From positions 168,518 to 232,517 of the forward strand of contig CAWUSE010000005.1 of NCBI GenBank assembly GCA_963925805.1: 64,000 nt of DNA, given 5' to 3'. The notes beneath the pieces are model-generated. The model searched no databases. It saw only the letters and a program-made list of their open reading frames with translations, and was not told where the DNA came from. Below are positions 16,483 to 23,738 of the stretch, in pieces (the first letter of the stretch is position 1; every line of letters starts with the position of its first letter). The position numbers and the translations under genes are program-made. Source of the stretch: UBA10347 sp905182135. GTDB taxonomy: Bacteria; Actinomycetota; Acidimicrobiia; Acidimicrobiales; UBA10347.

Positions 16483-18260
16483 GCTGGGTTCCCTGTAACC
16501 GGGACAGCAACATGGTCGAGCGGTACATCGGCGCCGACCGCAAGCATGTGGGAGTACTGACTGGTGGGGTCGTTGCGCAGGTCGGTAGTAGGGCCTCGCT
16601 CAGCGATTTTCCCAGCATCCAGAATCAGGATCTCGTCGAGGCGTTCGACGGTGGATAGGCGGTGAGCAATCACGAGTGAGGTGCGGCCTTGGAGCAGGCG
16701 ATCGATCGCTCGGGTGACGCGCTGTTCTGTTAGTGGGTCGATCCGCGACGATGCTTCGTCGAGCAACACAAAATCAGGTGATCGTAAGAAGAGCCGTGTC
16801 AGCGCTATCAGCTGGCCTTCACCTGCCGACAGACCGTTACCAGCTGGACCGAGTTCAGTATCCAAGCCGTCGGACATGGCCTCGACCCAGCTGAGCAGGT
16901 CAAGTTCGGCCAGCGCATTGCGGACCCGCTCGTCGGTGATCGTTTCGTCGAACAAGGTCAGGTTGTCTCGGATAGTGGCGCCGAAGAGGTGCACATCCTG
17001 TGAGACCACGCCGGTACGAGCGCGCAGGTCAGCCAATGGCACATCGCCGAGTGCCACGCCGCCCAAACGAACGGTCCCTTGGGTTGGTTCCACCAGTCGA
17101 AGCAACAGCCGGGCCATGGTGGTCTTGCCGCTGCCGGATCTGCCCAGGACGCCGATCGATGTACCGGCTTGCAACGTGAGGTCGAGATCGTCGATCACGG
17201 GAACTGGCGTGTCTTCGTCGCCGTAGGTGAAGCTGACCTGGTCGAACGTCAGGCTGAGTGGGCCGTCAGGTAAACGAGAGGTGCCAGTGTTCTTGATGAA
17301 GGATTCTTCGTTGAGCAGTTGCAGGGTTCGGGCCATACCCCCAGCTGCTCGTTGGACTCGTTCGGTCTCGTCAGACAGAGCACTCAGCGGTGCTCGCAGG
17401 ATCTGGGTGTACTGAAAGATCAGATACGCAGTGCCCAGCGTGATTGAACCTCGACGGAGCAACGCAACGTCGACGGCCAAGGCGATCAAACCGCCGATCA
17501 CAAATACGGCGTTGGAGATAACCCACAGGGTGACACCTTGTTTCTCTCGCCCGAGCGCTGAACGCAATACTGCGGCGCTGGCTTTCTGGAATGTGGCCAC
17601 GGCGTGGCTGCCGCCACCATTGCTTCGCAAATCGTCGGCGCCAGTTAGCCGTTCTTCGACTTCGCCCAGCATGCGGCCAGTCGCTGCTTGTTCAGTTGCG
17701 GCTTCGTCGACCGCCTTGTTTCGAAGCAAAAACATGGTCGAGATTGCCAATCCCAGGTATACGGCGAGACCTAGGCCGACCTGCCAGTCACGAACCAGCA
17801 GCACCACGACCAAGCCCATCAGGGTGACCGTCGCGGCTGCAGCCTTTACGGCGAAGCTGGCAATAAAGTCGCTCAGCGCTGTCACATCACCGTCGACCCG
17901 GCTTACGAGTTCGCCGGGACTGGTTGATCGGTGGAATGCAAGGTCCAGGTTAAGCACATGGCGAGTCAGCCGTGACCGCAGCTCATTGGTGACACGCCAC
18001 GAAAGGTCGGTTGCGGTCCAGGCGACAGCAATCGACAGGATTTGGCGAGCGATTCCAACGCCTACATAGATGCCGGCGATCGTTATTAGCTCGCTACGAA
18101 CGGCGCCGGCTTCGGCCTCGTCAATGAAGCTCGCTATCAGCAGAGGGCCCAGCAATGGGAGCGCGCCCGCTATAGCGAGCACGCCGATCATGACCGATAA
18201 CCGCTTTCGATGTGGCGTAATAAGGCCAAGCAAGGCCCGCCAGTGAGACTGCCCACCCAT
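16479..18260 (-). CDS. ABC exporter half-transporter, consensus catalytic Glu (subunit 1)
   Basis: The 593-residue protein has an exporter transmembrane domain (about 20-310) and an NBD with Walker A GRSGSGKTT (373-381), Q-loop VVSQDVHLFG (about 418-427) and Walker B VLLDE (498-502) with the catalytic Glu502. Its signature is LSAGEGQ (477-483) rather than LSGGQ. The partner downstream has the canonical signature but an Asp in place of Glu. The two therefore form one asymmetric heterodimer with one good ATPase site. It is the first gene of the two-gene operon. It starts 43 bp upstream (on the minus strand, downstream in coordinate terms) of the shikimate-kinase-like gene's stop. Confidence 0.9.
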   Translation of the reverse strand: MGGQSHWRALLGLITPHRKRLSVMIGVLAIAGALPLLGPLLIASFIDEAEAGAVRSELITIAGIYVGVGIARQILSIAVAWTATDLSWRVTNELRSRLTRHVLNLDLAFHRSTSPGELVSRVDGDVTALSDFIASFAVKAAAATVTLMGLVVVLLVRDWQVGLGLAVYLGLAISTMFLLRNKAVDEAATEQAATGRMLGEVEERLTGADDLRSNGGGSHAVATFQKASAAVLRSALGREKQGVTLWVISNAVFVIGGLIALAVDVALLRRGSITLGTAYLIFQYTQILRAPLSALSDETERVQRAAGGMARTLQLLNEESFIKNTGTSRLPDGPLSLTFDQVSFTYGDEDTPVPVIDDLDLTLQAGTSIGVLGRSGSGKTTMARLLLRLVEPTQGTVRLGGVALGDVPLADLRARTGVVSQDVHLFGATIRDNLTLFDETITDERVRNALAELDLLSWVEAMSDGLDTELGPAGNGLSAGEGQLIALTRLFLRSPDFVLLDEASSRIDPLTEQRVTRAIDRLLQGRTSLVIAHRLSTVERLDEILILDAGKIAERGPTTDLRNDPTSQYSHMLAVGADVPLDHVAVPVTGNPA

Positions 18261-18303
18261 ACACGCGACGGTACAACGTTGCGGTCGAACTGAGCAGGGC
18301 GTC

Positions 18304-18801
18304 TTAAGCCAAAATTATGGCGACCAGTTCTTGTGTCGTTTTCGTTGCGTCGAGTTCAAGGTTGGCGACCGCAGCGAAGAACGGTGCACGGCGATGCGCT
18401 AGTGCGGTTAGTTCGTCCTTTTTCATGATTCTACGGTGCAGGCCTGTGGCCATGCGTCGCATGATCTCGTCCACAGGTGCTTGCAGCACGATGACGTGTG
18501 CCCGTCTCGCCAGAGCTTCACAACAGCGTGGATCTTCGACGATTGATGCCGCTGCCGAAATCGCCGAGGGTGTTTCGCTCGCCAACCGGCCGAGCAGCAC
18601 TGCTGACTCGACCCGGTGTAGCTCGTCGATGCTGTGATCGATGGCGAGCTGCCCTCCGGTAGCACCAAACAACGTTTCGATGTCGACATCGGAGTCGTGG
18701 GTCGCAACTCCACGGGCAATGGCGATGGCTTGAGCAGTGGTGGACTTGCCGACACCCATTAACCCAAGTACGACTACGTGCGGGCGGATCGCGGTGAACA
18801 T
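18304..18801 (-). CDS. shikimate-kinase-like P-loop kinase
   Basis: The 165-residue protein has a P-loop GLMGVGKSTTA (about 13-23), an acidic DSDVDIE segment (about 35-41) where shikimate kinase binds substrate, and the C-terminal RRAPFFAAVANLELDAT typical of AroK-like proteins. The substrate-binding GGG motif is replaced by SAAAS (about 82-86), so true shikimate kinase activity is uncertain. A canonical-length AroK homologue is encoded at 36346-36918. I chose the ATG at 18801 because GAGGA lies six bases upstream, 13 bp after the SDR stop. A longer frame would overlap that gene. It is probably co-transcribed with the SDR. Confidence 0.75.
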   Translation of the reverse strand: MFTAIRPHVVVLGLMGVGKSTTAQAIAIARGVATHDSDVDIETLFGATGGQLAIDHSIDELHRVESAVLLGRLASETPSAISAAASIVEDPRCCEALARRAHVIVLQAPVDEIMRRMATGLHRRIMKKDELTALAHRRAPFFAAVANLELDATKTTQELVAIILA

Positions 18802-18814
18802 CAGTTCCTCAGCC

Positions 18815-19573
18815 CTAGGAGCGTTGGGCTTGGATGGCTTCGATGATGCCGGGTGGCACGAAGTTGTTCTCATCGGTGTTGTCGGCCTCGACCAGCTCGA
18901 CCATGCGGTCAACTACTTCGGCGGGGTCCATCTGATCGGTCTTAACCATGGTGCCGATGGCTTGGAACAGTTCGGTTGCAGGGGCATTCAACGAATTTTC
19001 GTCGAACCAGTCCCACATCGAGTCGGCCATACGGTCGTTGAAGCCGGTGTCGTACGGACCCGGATTCAACAGCGTGACGTCGATGCCCTGTGGCGCGAGT
19101 TCGGCGCGCATGGCTTTGCCCATGGCCTCGAGTGCGTGCTTGGACATGGAGTACGGACCGAATGAGGGGCCCGATATCACACCGGCGATCGACGACACGA
19201 TGATGACGCGCCCTGAGCCCTGTTCGATCATCTTCGGGACGGCGGCCTGGGTGGCTGCCAGAGTGCCAAACACGTTCACTTCAAAGACATGGCGGACAAT
19301 GTCGAGTGGCACGTCGACCATCGGGCCGGTCTTGCCAGCTCCGGCATTATTGATGAGTACATCAATAGGCCACTCGCCGATCTTGGCGATGTCTCGAGCG
19401 TTGGTGATGTCGACCTTTTCAACGCTCAGCTGGGGTGCTTCTCCACGCAATGCTGCGGCCTGTTCATCGGTCTCGGTGGTGGCGATCACAGTATGACCTC
19501 GCTTGGCCAACGCAAGCGCGGCGCCCTTGCCGAAGCCTGAACCCGCACCGGTGATAACTACTGTCTTTGCCAT
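18815..19573 (-). CDS. short-chain dehydrogenase/reductase (SDR)
   Basis: This 252-residue Rossmann oxidoreductase has the cofactor motif TGAGSGFGKG (about 8-17), NNAGAGKTG (about 79-87), a catalytic Ser in IIVSSIAGV and YSMSK (YxxxK, about 146-150). The start was set at ATG19573, preceded by AGAGGGAA, instead of 132 bases further upstream, because the Rossmann motif then begins at residue 4 as usual. The C-terminal 50 residues are acidic (DQMDPAEVVDRMVELVEADN). Substrate is unknown. The kinase-like gene follows after 13 bp. Confidence 0.88.
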   Translation of the reverse strand: MAKTVVITGAGSGFGKGAALALAKRGHTVIATTETDEQAAALRGEAPQLSVEKVDITNARDIAKIGEWPIDVLINNAGAGKTGPMVDVPLDIVRHVFEVNVFGTLAATQAAVPKMIEQGSGRVIIVSSIAGVISGPSFGPYSMSKHALEAMGKAMRAELAPQGIDVTLLNPGPYDTGFNDRMADSMWDWFDENSLNAPATELFQAIGTMVKTDQMDPAEVVDRMVELVEADNTDENNFVPPGIIEAIQAQRS

Positions 19574-19725
19574 GTCATTCCCTCTGAGGTGTCTGCTCAC
19601 ACTAGTAGCGCGCAGCGGCCTAACGTCCGGGCCGTGACGTTGCGGCGCAATGGCCCTCGATTGCAGCGATTGCGTCTGCAGAAATCGGCGGACGCGTCCT
19701 TGCAATCGGGGGATAGAAATACACG

Positions 19726-20064
19726 ATGGAAGCTCTGCCTAGTACCGACATGCCGGCGTGCCCGATCTGTACGATGACCGACCTGCTCGACGGTGGCGGC
19801 TACCACGAGTGTGCGACCTGTGGCCACGAGTGGGATAAGGCTCAGCCTGATGAGCTCACGGTTCTTGATGCGAACGGCAAGCAACTGAGCAATGGCGACA
19901 ATGTCACCTTGGTCAAGGACTTGAAGATCAATGGCAAGTCTGGGCGACTTAAGGCGGGGACCAAGATCAAGAGCATCCGCCTGGTCGATGGCGACCACCC
20001 TATCGATGGCAAGGTTGACGGGCGTTCCATGCTGATCAAGGCTGAATTCGTTAAGTTCGCATAG
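19726..20064 (+). CDS. yjdM: YjdM/PhnA zinc-ribbon protein
   Basis: The 112-residue protein has an N-terminal zinc ribbon (CPICTMTD... and CATCGHEW, four cysteines between about 12 and 37) and the conserved PhnA/YjdM domain. The domain shows VLDANGKQLSNGDNVTLVKDL (in parts, about 46-66), IKSIRLVDGDHPIDGKVDG and KAEFVKFA at the C-terminus. It is the usual length for the family. The name comes from linkage to phosphonate genes in some bacteria, but the protein has no proven enzymatic role, and no phosphonate genes are in this window. Its TAG stop overlaps the first base of a decayed dehydrogenase frame downstream. Confidence 0.88.
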   Translation: MEALPSTDMPACPICTMTDLLDGGGYHECATCGHEWDKAQPDELTVLDANGKQLSNGDNVTLVKDLKINGKSGRLKAGTKIKSIRLVDGDHPIDGKVDGRSMLIKAEFVKFA

Positions 20065-20704
20065 TGACGGCCTTTGTGTCGGCTAATTTTTACCCGACGC
20101 AACGCCAGGGAGACACTATTCGGGTTGGGTTTATCGGGCTCGGCAACGTCGGGGCCACGTTGGCAGGCAACTTGCTTCGCAACGGGGCTGATCTGATCGT
20201 TCGCGGTCTGAACAAGTTCGCGGCGCAACGGTTGCTCGATCCCGGAGCGATCCGGGGCGAGTGATCAGCAGCGACGACCCAGCAAGTCGACCTGATGATC
20301 ATGTGCCTTTCGAGCACCACAATGAGCGCAGCAGTTTTGGAAGGCGACGATGGCATCTTGAGCAGGCTCAAAACAAGCTAAACGTGGGCCGAGATGAGCA
20401 TTACCGACGAGGCAGAAATTAGGCGACTGGGTGCCAAGGTCCTGGCAGTTGGGGGGTGAACCTATCGACTGCCCCGTTTCTAGTGGCTGTCATCGTGTCG
20501 ATACAGGAAACGTCGCCCCGGCTAGTTGAGACCTTTAAGGATGGTGAAGAACGCTTTGGTGATCGCGAGTCGGGATCGAACATCATCGGTCGGATCGAAG
20601 ATGCCCTTGGTGATGGGATCGTGGCGCCTGGGTTCCCCGCCAAAATAGCTCACGATGAACCCGAGGCGCCGGGGTATGGAGTGATCTTGTCATCGCGCTT
20701 ATGA
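20064..20704 (+). pseudogene. Decayed 6PGDH/3-hydroxyisobutyrate-dehydrogenase-type gene
   Basis: Family landmarks appear in order but in three reading frames. The NAD motif RVGFIGLGNVGATLAGNLL lies in the first frame (from about 20118). VDLMIMCLSSTTMSAAVLEG and then TDEAEIRRLGAKVLAVGG follow in a second frame interrupted by two stops. IDCPVSSGCHRVDTGN (from about 20461; the family's DxPVSGG substrate motif) is in a third. A C-terminal-domain-like piece with APGFPAKIAHDEPEAPGYG comes later. Multiple frameshifts and internal stops rule out a functional product. It is a relic of a beta-hydroxyacid dehydrogenase of about 290 residues. Confidence 0.8.
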
Positions 20705-20782
20705 GCGGTTTGTTCGCAATCACGGTTTCGCTTCGTTCTGGCCACTAGTGCCGATCGCGAGCGGATTGCCTGTAGGCCGCTT

Positions 20783-21694
20783 TCAGCTGAGTTGGGGCAC
20801 GATTTCGGCGGTGAAGAGTTCGTACGCGGCGAAGCGTTCCTCCTGTGTGGCACCCAGGGTGAAGTCGGGGATGATGATCTCGTCGAAACCAAGTTCGCCG
20901 AACTGGCCGATCTGATCAATGATGTGGGCCGTTGAGCCAGCGATTGAACGTTCGCCTGTGTCACCAGCCTTGATCTTGGCAATCTTTTCTTCGTCTTCGG
21001 TTAGAAAGAACATGGCCTGCACCGATGTGTTCAGCGATGCCGGATCAACACCCACCGCTTCACACGCAGTGGTGTAGGTCTTACGTGCTTTAGCTGCCAT
21101 CTCGGGAGCACCCCACGTGTTCCATTCCTGGGCGTGTCGAGCAGTGATGCGGCACATGCGCGGGCCGCCGGTGCCGACGAGTAATGGCAGCTTGGCCTGG
21201 ATTGGCTTCGGGTCACAGGGCGCATTGGTGAAGGTGTAGAAGTCGCCGTCGAAGTCGGTGTGCTCGTTATCGAGCAGTGAGCGGATGATCTGGATGGATT
21301 CTTCGAACCGGTTGACCCGTGCGCCGGGTGCTTCGAGTTCGATGCCATAAGCGTGATGTTCGTTGATCTGCCAGCCCGCGCCCAGGCCCAACACCATGCG
21401 CCCACCCGAAAGGTGGTCGATTGTGGCGGCACGATTTGCGAGAAGGGCAGGGTGGTGGATCGACGTTGGTGCTACGAGCGGCCCAAGCCGGATCTTGGAG
21501 GTCACCGCCGCCACGGCGGGCAGGATCGACCAGGCTTCGTGGGTATCGCCTTCGACGAGTTCGGTAGTGCCGGTGTTCCCCATGTAGTGGTCAGCGAACC
21601 AGAAGCTAAACCAGCCGAGTTTGTCGGCCAGGCGGGCCAGATCGAGGATTTCGTCGACAGAGCGTCCGGGGGCAGGCCATACAGAGAAGCGCAT
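20783..21694 (-). CDS. LLM-class (probably F420-dependent) oxidoreductase
   Basis: This 303-residue luciferase-like TIM-barrel protein begins MRFSVWPAPGRSVDEILDLA and contains FSFWFADHYMG (about 33-43), GPLVAPTSIHHPALLANRAATID (in two parts, about 72-94) and MVLGLGAGWQINEHHAYG (about 101-118). That glycine-rich segment is the cofactor-phosphate-binding hallmark of F420-dependent members. Actinobacterial relatives use F420 for hydride transfer, but FMN use cannot be excluded. The gene is monocistronic between the decayed dehydrogenase and a small membrane protein gene. Two further LLM genes lie at 43485 and 47878. Confidence 0.88.
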   Translation of the reverse strand: MRFSVWPAPGRSVDEILDLARLADKLGWFSFWFADHYMGNTGTTELVEGDTHEAWSILPAVAAVTSKIRLGPLVAPTSIHHPALLANRAATIDHLSGGRMVLGLGAGWQINEHHAYGIELEAPGARVNRFEESIQIIRSLLDNEHTDFDGDFYTFTNAPCDPKPIQAKLPLLVGTGGPRMCRITARHAQEWNTWGAPEMAAKARKTYTTACEAVGVDPASLNTSVQAMFFLTEDEEKIAKIKAGDTGERSIAGSTAHIIDQIGQFGELGFDEIIIPDFTLGATQEERFAAYELFTAEIVPQLS

Positions 21695-21720
21695 GCGTTG
21701 ACCGTAGTTGGTCGTCGCCG

Positions 21721-21873
21721 TTATGTTGGAACGAGCCAGAAAAGACCGACCAGGGTGAACGTGAGCCCGGCACCAATTGCGAGGCTAGGAAGCAGTTTTT
21801 GAAGGTATGTCCAGGAGCGGGTTTGTGGTCCCCACTGGAAATTGGTGGCTGGTGCATCAAGAAAATCGGTCAT
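21721..21873 (-). CDS. small single-pass membrane protein
   Basis: A 50-residue product (starting MTDFLDAPATNFQWGPQTR) ends in a hydrophobic segment, LAIGAGLTFTLVGLFWLV, followed by PT. It would be a tail-anchored or single-pass membrane protein. I recognise no family. It lies 26 bp upstream of the LLM gene on the same strand and could share its transcript. No convincing ribosome site is visible, so it is reported with modest confidence. A 14-codon longer start at 21915 is possible. Confidence 0.4.
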   Translation of the reverse strand: MTDFLDAPATNFQWGPQTRSWTYLQKLLPSLAIGAGLTFTLVGLFWLVPT

Positions 21874-21945
21874 AACGAGACGGTACAAAGACAAGGTCTC
21901 ACGGTGACCCCACATGGCATGGGAAGCGTGTTCTCACTACGTATC

Positions 21946-21983
21946 TCTGTGGTTTCTCATAGGTATCTGTGGTTTCTCATAGG
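21946..21983. repeat. 18-bp direct repeat, period 20
   Basis: TCTGTGGTTTCTCATAGG occurs at 21946-21963 and again at 21966-21983. The pair lies about 90-130 bp upstream of the small HTH-protein gene at 22073 and may form part of its promoter region. Confidence 0.8.
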
Positions 21984-22072
21984 GAACTTTCCATGGGAAG
22001 AGGATGGGGAAACGGTGGGAATCAACCTGCGACGATGCTCGATATCACTACTGCTTCACAGGAGGCGCCGCC

Positions 22073-22282
22073 ATGACTCAGAACATCCAACAGGAAAATT
22101 TAGGGGCGTGCTCGATCGACATGGTCACCCCTGAGCAGGCCGGTTCCGTCTTGGGTGTGAGTGATGATGTCCTGTTGCAGCTAATCAATGCTGGGCGGCT
22201 TGTCGCCTACAACCTGGGCGGCAACATCAGAGTCAAGGCTGCTGATGTGCACGCTGCCGCTGCGCAATTCACTGCCGCATAG
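22073..22282 (+). CDS. small excisionase-type (HTH_17) DNA-binding protein
   Basis: The 69-residue protein has one recognisable domain: MVTPEQAGSVLGVSDDVLLQL (residues about 18-38) then INAGRLVAYNLGGNIRVKAADVHAA, in the same order as the MerR/excisionase-like HTH_17 fold (helix-turn-helix followed by a beta wing). The start ATG22073 has GGAGG nine bases upstream; a longer frame from 22004 has none. It is followed by a strong intrinsic terminator 14 bp after its stop and preceded by an 18-bp direct repeat. No integrase or recombinase is nearby, so a chromosomal transcription-factor or BldC-like developmental role is as likely as excision. Confidence 0.75.
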   Translation: MTQNIQQENLGACSIDMVTPEQAGSVLGVSDDVLLQLINAGRLVAYNLGGNIRVKAADVHAAAAQFTAA

Positions 22283-22295
22283 GCGCCCTAGGAGT

Positions 22296-22327
22296 AAGCC
22301 GGCCCTCTCCCTCCGGGGGGCCGGCTT
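22296..22327 (+). terminator. Intrinsic terminator after the HTH gene
   Basis: A perfect 10-bp stem, AAGCCGGCCC (22296-22305) with GGGCCGGCTT (22318-22327), closes a 12-base loop 13 bp after the stop codon. The downstream T-run is weak (CTTGGT), as is common in GC-rich actinobacteria. Confidence 0.88.
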
Positions 22328-22380
22328 CTTGGTATTGCCCCAGCACAACGTTGCAGAATCCACCGTGCGAGACTGATGGC

Positions 22381-23124
22381 ATGACTGCGACCGACACCAC
22401 AACGATGAGCACGGCTCAGATCGATGCCGAACGGCTGCGACGCAAGCGCGAGGTCGCGCTGGGGTATCGTATTTTTGCCAGCCTACGGTGGGGCGATCTT
22501 GGCGACGGGCACATCACCGCTCGCGATCCAGAACATACCGACTGCATGTGGCTACTGAAGTATCCGGTCGGGTTCGAACGGGCGACGATCGACGACCTTG
22601 TCCTGGTGCGCGCCGATGGCACGACGCTTGACGGGCGACCGATTAACCAGACCGCCCATCACATCCACCATCCGATTCACGCGGCGAACAATGACGTGAT
22701 CGGTGTTGCCCATACCCACACACCCTGGGGAACACCCTTCTGCGCGAGTGGAAGGGGCCTCGAGCCGATTACTCAGGAGGCCTGCCAGTTCTATGGCCGG
22801 TGGGCATTCTTCGATGACGAAGAAGTTCAGGTGCTTGGAGTCGAAGGCGGTAGGCGCATCGCCCAGGCCATGGGCACGAACCAGGCCATGCTGCTCCGTA
22901 GCCACGGCTTGTTGACCACCGGCACATCGGTCGCTGAAACCATCGCTGCCTTCGTCACGCTCGAGCGCGTTGTCGAAGCCCACATGAAGGTCCCGAACGC
23001 TGAACCAATTTCGGAAGTGTCGGCCCGGATCGCTCGCGACGATCTACTCGGAAAACACTCACAAGAGCTGGCCTTCCAGTTTCTGGTGCAACGCCATGTG
23101 GGCGACCCTAGCGTGGTTGGGTAG
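22381..23124 (+). CDS. class II aldolase/adducin-family protein
   Basis: The 247-residue protein has the class II aldolase fold: GDGHITARDP (about 41-50), zinc ligands in HIHHPIHAA and VAHTHTPWGTPF (about 96-124) and LLRSHGLLTTG (about 176-186) with the third His. The family includes fuculose-phosphate aldolase, ribulose-phosphate 4-epimerase and many uncharacterised decarboxylases. The tryptophan-containing W-G-D-L-G-D-G start matches the uncharacterised class II aldolase/adducin group rather than FucA. Start ATG22381 is preferred over 22351 because the conserved fold begins about 20 residues later. It ends in GGG-TAG-TCCGG, a context repeated downstream of another gene at 52411. Confidence 0.85.
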   Translation: MTATDTTTMSTAQIDAERLRRKREVALGYRIFASLRWGDLGDGHITARDPEHTDCMWLLKYPVGFERATIDDLVLVRADGTTLDGRPINQTAHHIHHPIHAANNDVIGVAHTHTPWGTPFCASGRGLEPITQEACQFYGRWAFFDDEEVQVLGVEGGRRIAQAMGTNQAMLLRSHGLLTTGTSVAETIAAFVTLERVVEAHMKVPNAEPISEVSARIARDDLLGKHSQELAFQFLVQRHVGDPSVVG

Positions 23125-23213
23125 TCCGGCTTTCGTCTCGTCCCTCGTCGAAACCCTGTGTGAGCTGAGGATTCTGTGGTACCGGGGATTTGAAGGTGGT
23201 TGGGTACTGCCAG

Positions 23214-23519
23214 TTAGATGTCCATGCCTTTGGCGACGACAGGCTCGAGCCTATGGACTTCGGGGGCCCCAGACATGAATGCGCCGATGGCGCGCATGGC
23301 GATTTTCATACCATCTCCCTTGCCGTGGATGTCGACCGCAGCCTGGTCGGTATAGAGCTCAAAGAACCAGTAGTTGTTATCGGCGCCCTTGTGAGCCGAG
23401 TAGATCTCGAGCCCGGCTTCTTCATTGCTGGCGATAATCAGGTCAGCCAGTGCGGCCTCGAATTCTTCGTTCTGGCCTTCGGCACAGGGGAGCTTTGCGA
23501 TGAGTGAAAGTTTTGACAT
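23214..23519 (-). CDS. antibiotic-biosynthesis-monooxygenase (ABM) domain protein
   Basis: This 101-residue protein is a single ABM/YgiN-like dimeric alpha-beta barrel: MSKLSLIAKLPCAEGQNEEF at the start, LIIASNEEAGLEIYSAHK (about 26-43), then NNYWFFELYTDQAAVDIHGK (about 48-67). Members are cofactor-free oxygenases (e.g. YgiN quinol monooxygenase) or haem-degrading enzymes. ATG23519 was chosen because the domain begins there; AAAGAG serves as ribosome site. It is divergent from the SulP transporter, and a perfect 24-bp tandem repeat lies between them. Confidence 0.78.
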   Translation of the reverse strand: MSKLSLIAKLPCAEGQNEEFEAALADLIIASNEEAGLEIYSAHKGADNNYWFFELYTDQAAVDIHGKGDGMKIAMRAIGAFMSGAPEVHRLEPVVAKGMDI

Positions 23520-23585
23520 CTCTTTAACGTAGTCGTGGGGCCGCCGATAGAAGAAGGCCGATGGTGCAGCCTCACGGACTGTTGT

Positions 23586-23633
23586 TTTGAGCGATCGAAT
23601 TGCAACTGATTTGAGCGATCGAATTGCAACTGA
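23586..23633. repeat. Perfect 24-bp tandem repeat (2 copies) in a divergent promoter region
   Basis: TTTGAGCGATCGAATTGCAA followed by CTGA occurs at 23586-23609 and again without a gap or mismatch at 23610-23633. It lies between the divergent ABM-protein and SulP genes and contains the palindrome CGATCG. It may be a duplicated operator or a recent slippage product. Confidence 0.9.
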
Positions 23634-23738
23634 ACTGTGCGCCTGTGACAACAGGTACAGAGGTCTCCACTTAGTTTGCTCGTAGGCTCCCGCGCTTCGC
23701 GCCGCTACAGCAGCGCACCCCCACTTTCGAAGGCTTTC

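Noticed and set aside
22073..22327. A prophage or integrative element around the excisionase-like gene
   Set aside because: No integrase, phage genes, tRNA target or att-type repeats are present; the HTH gene stands alone.
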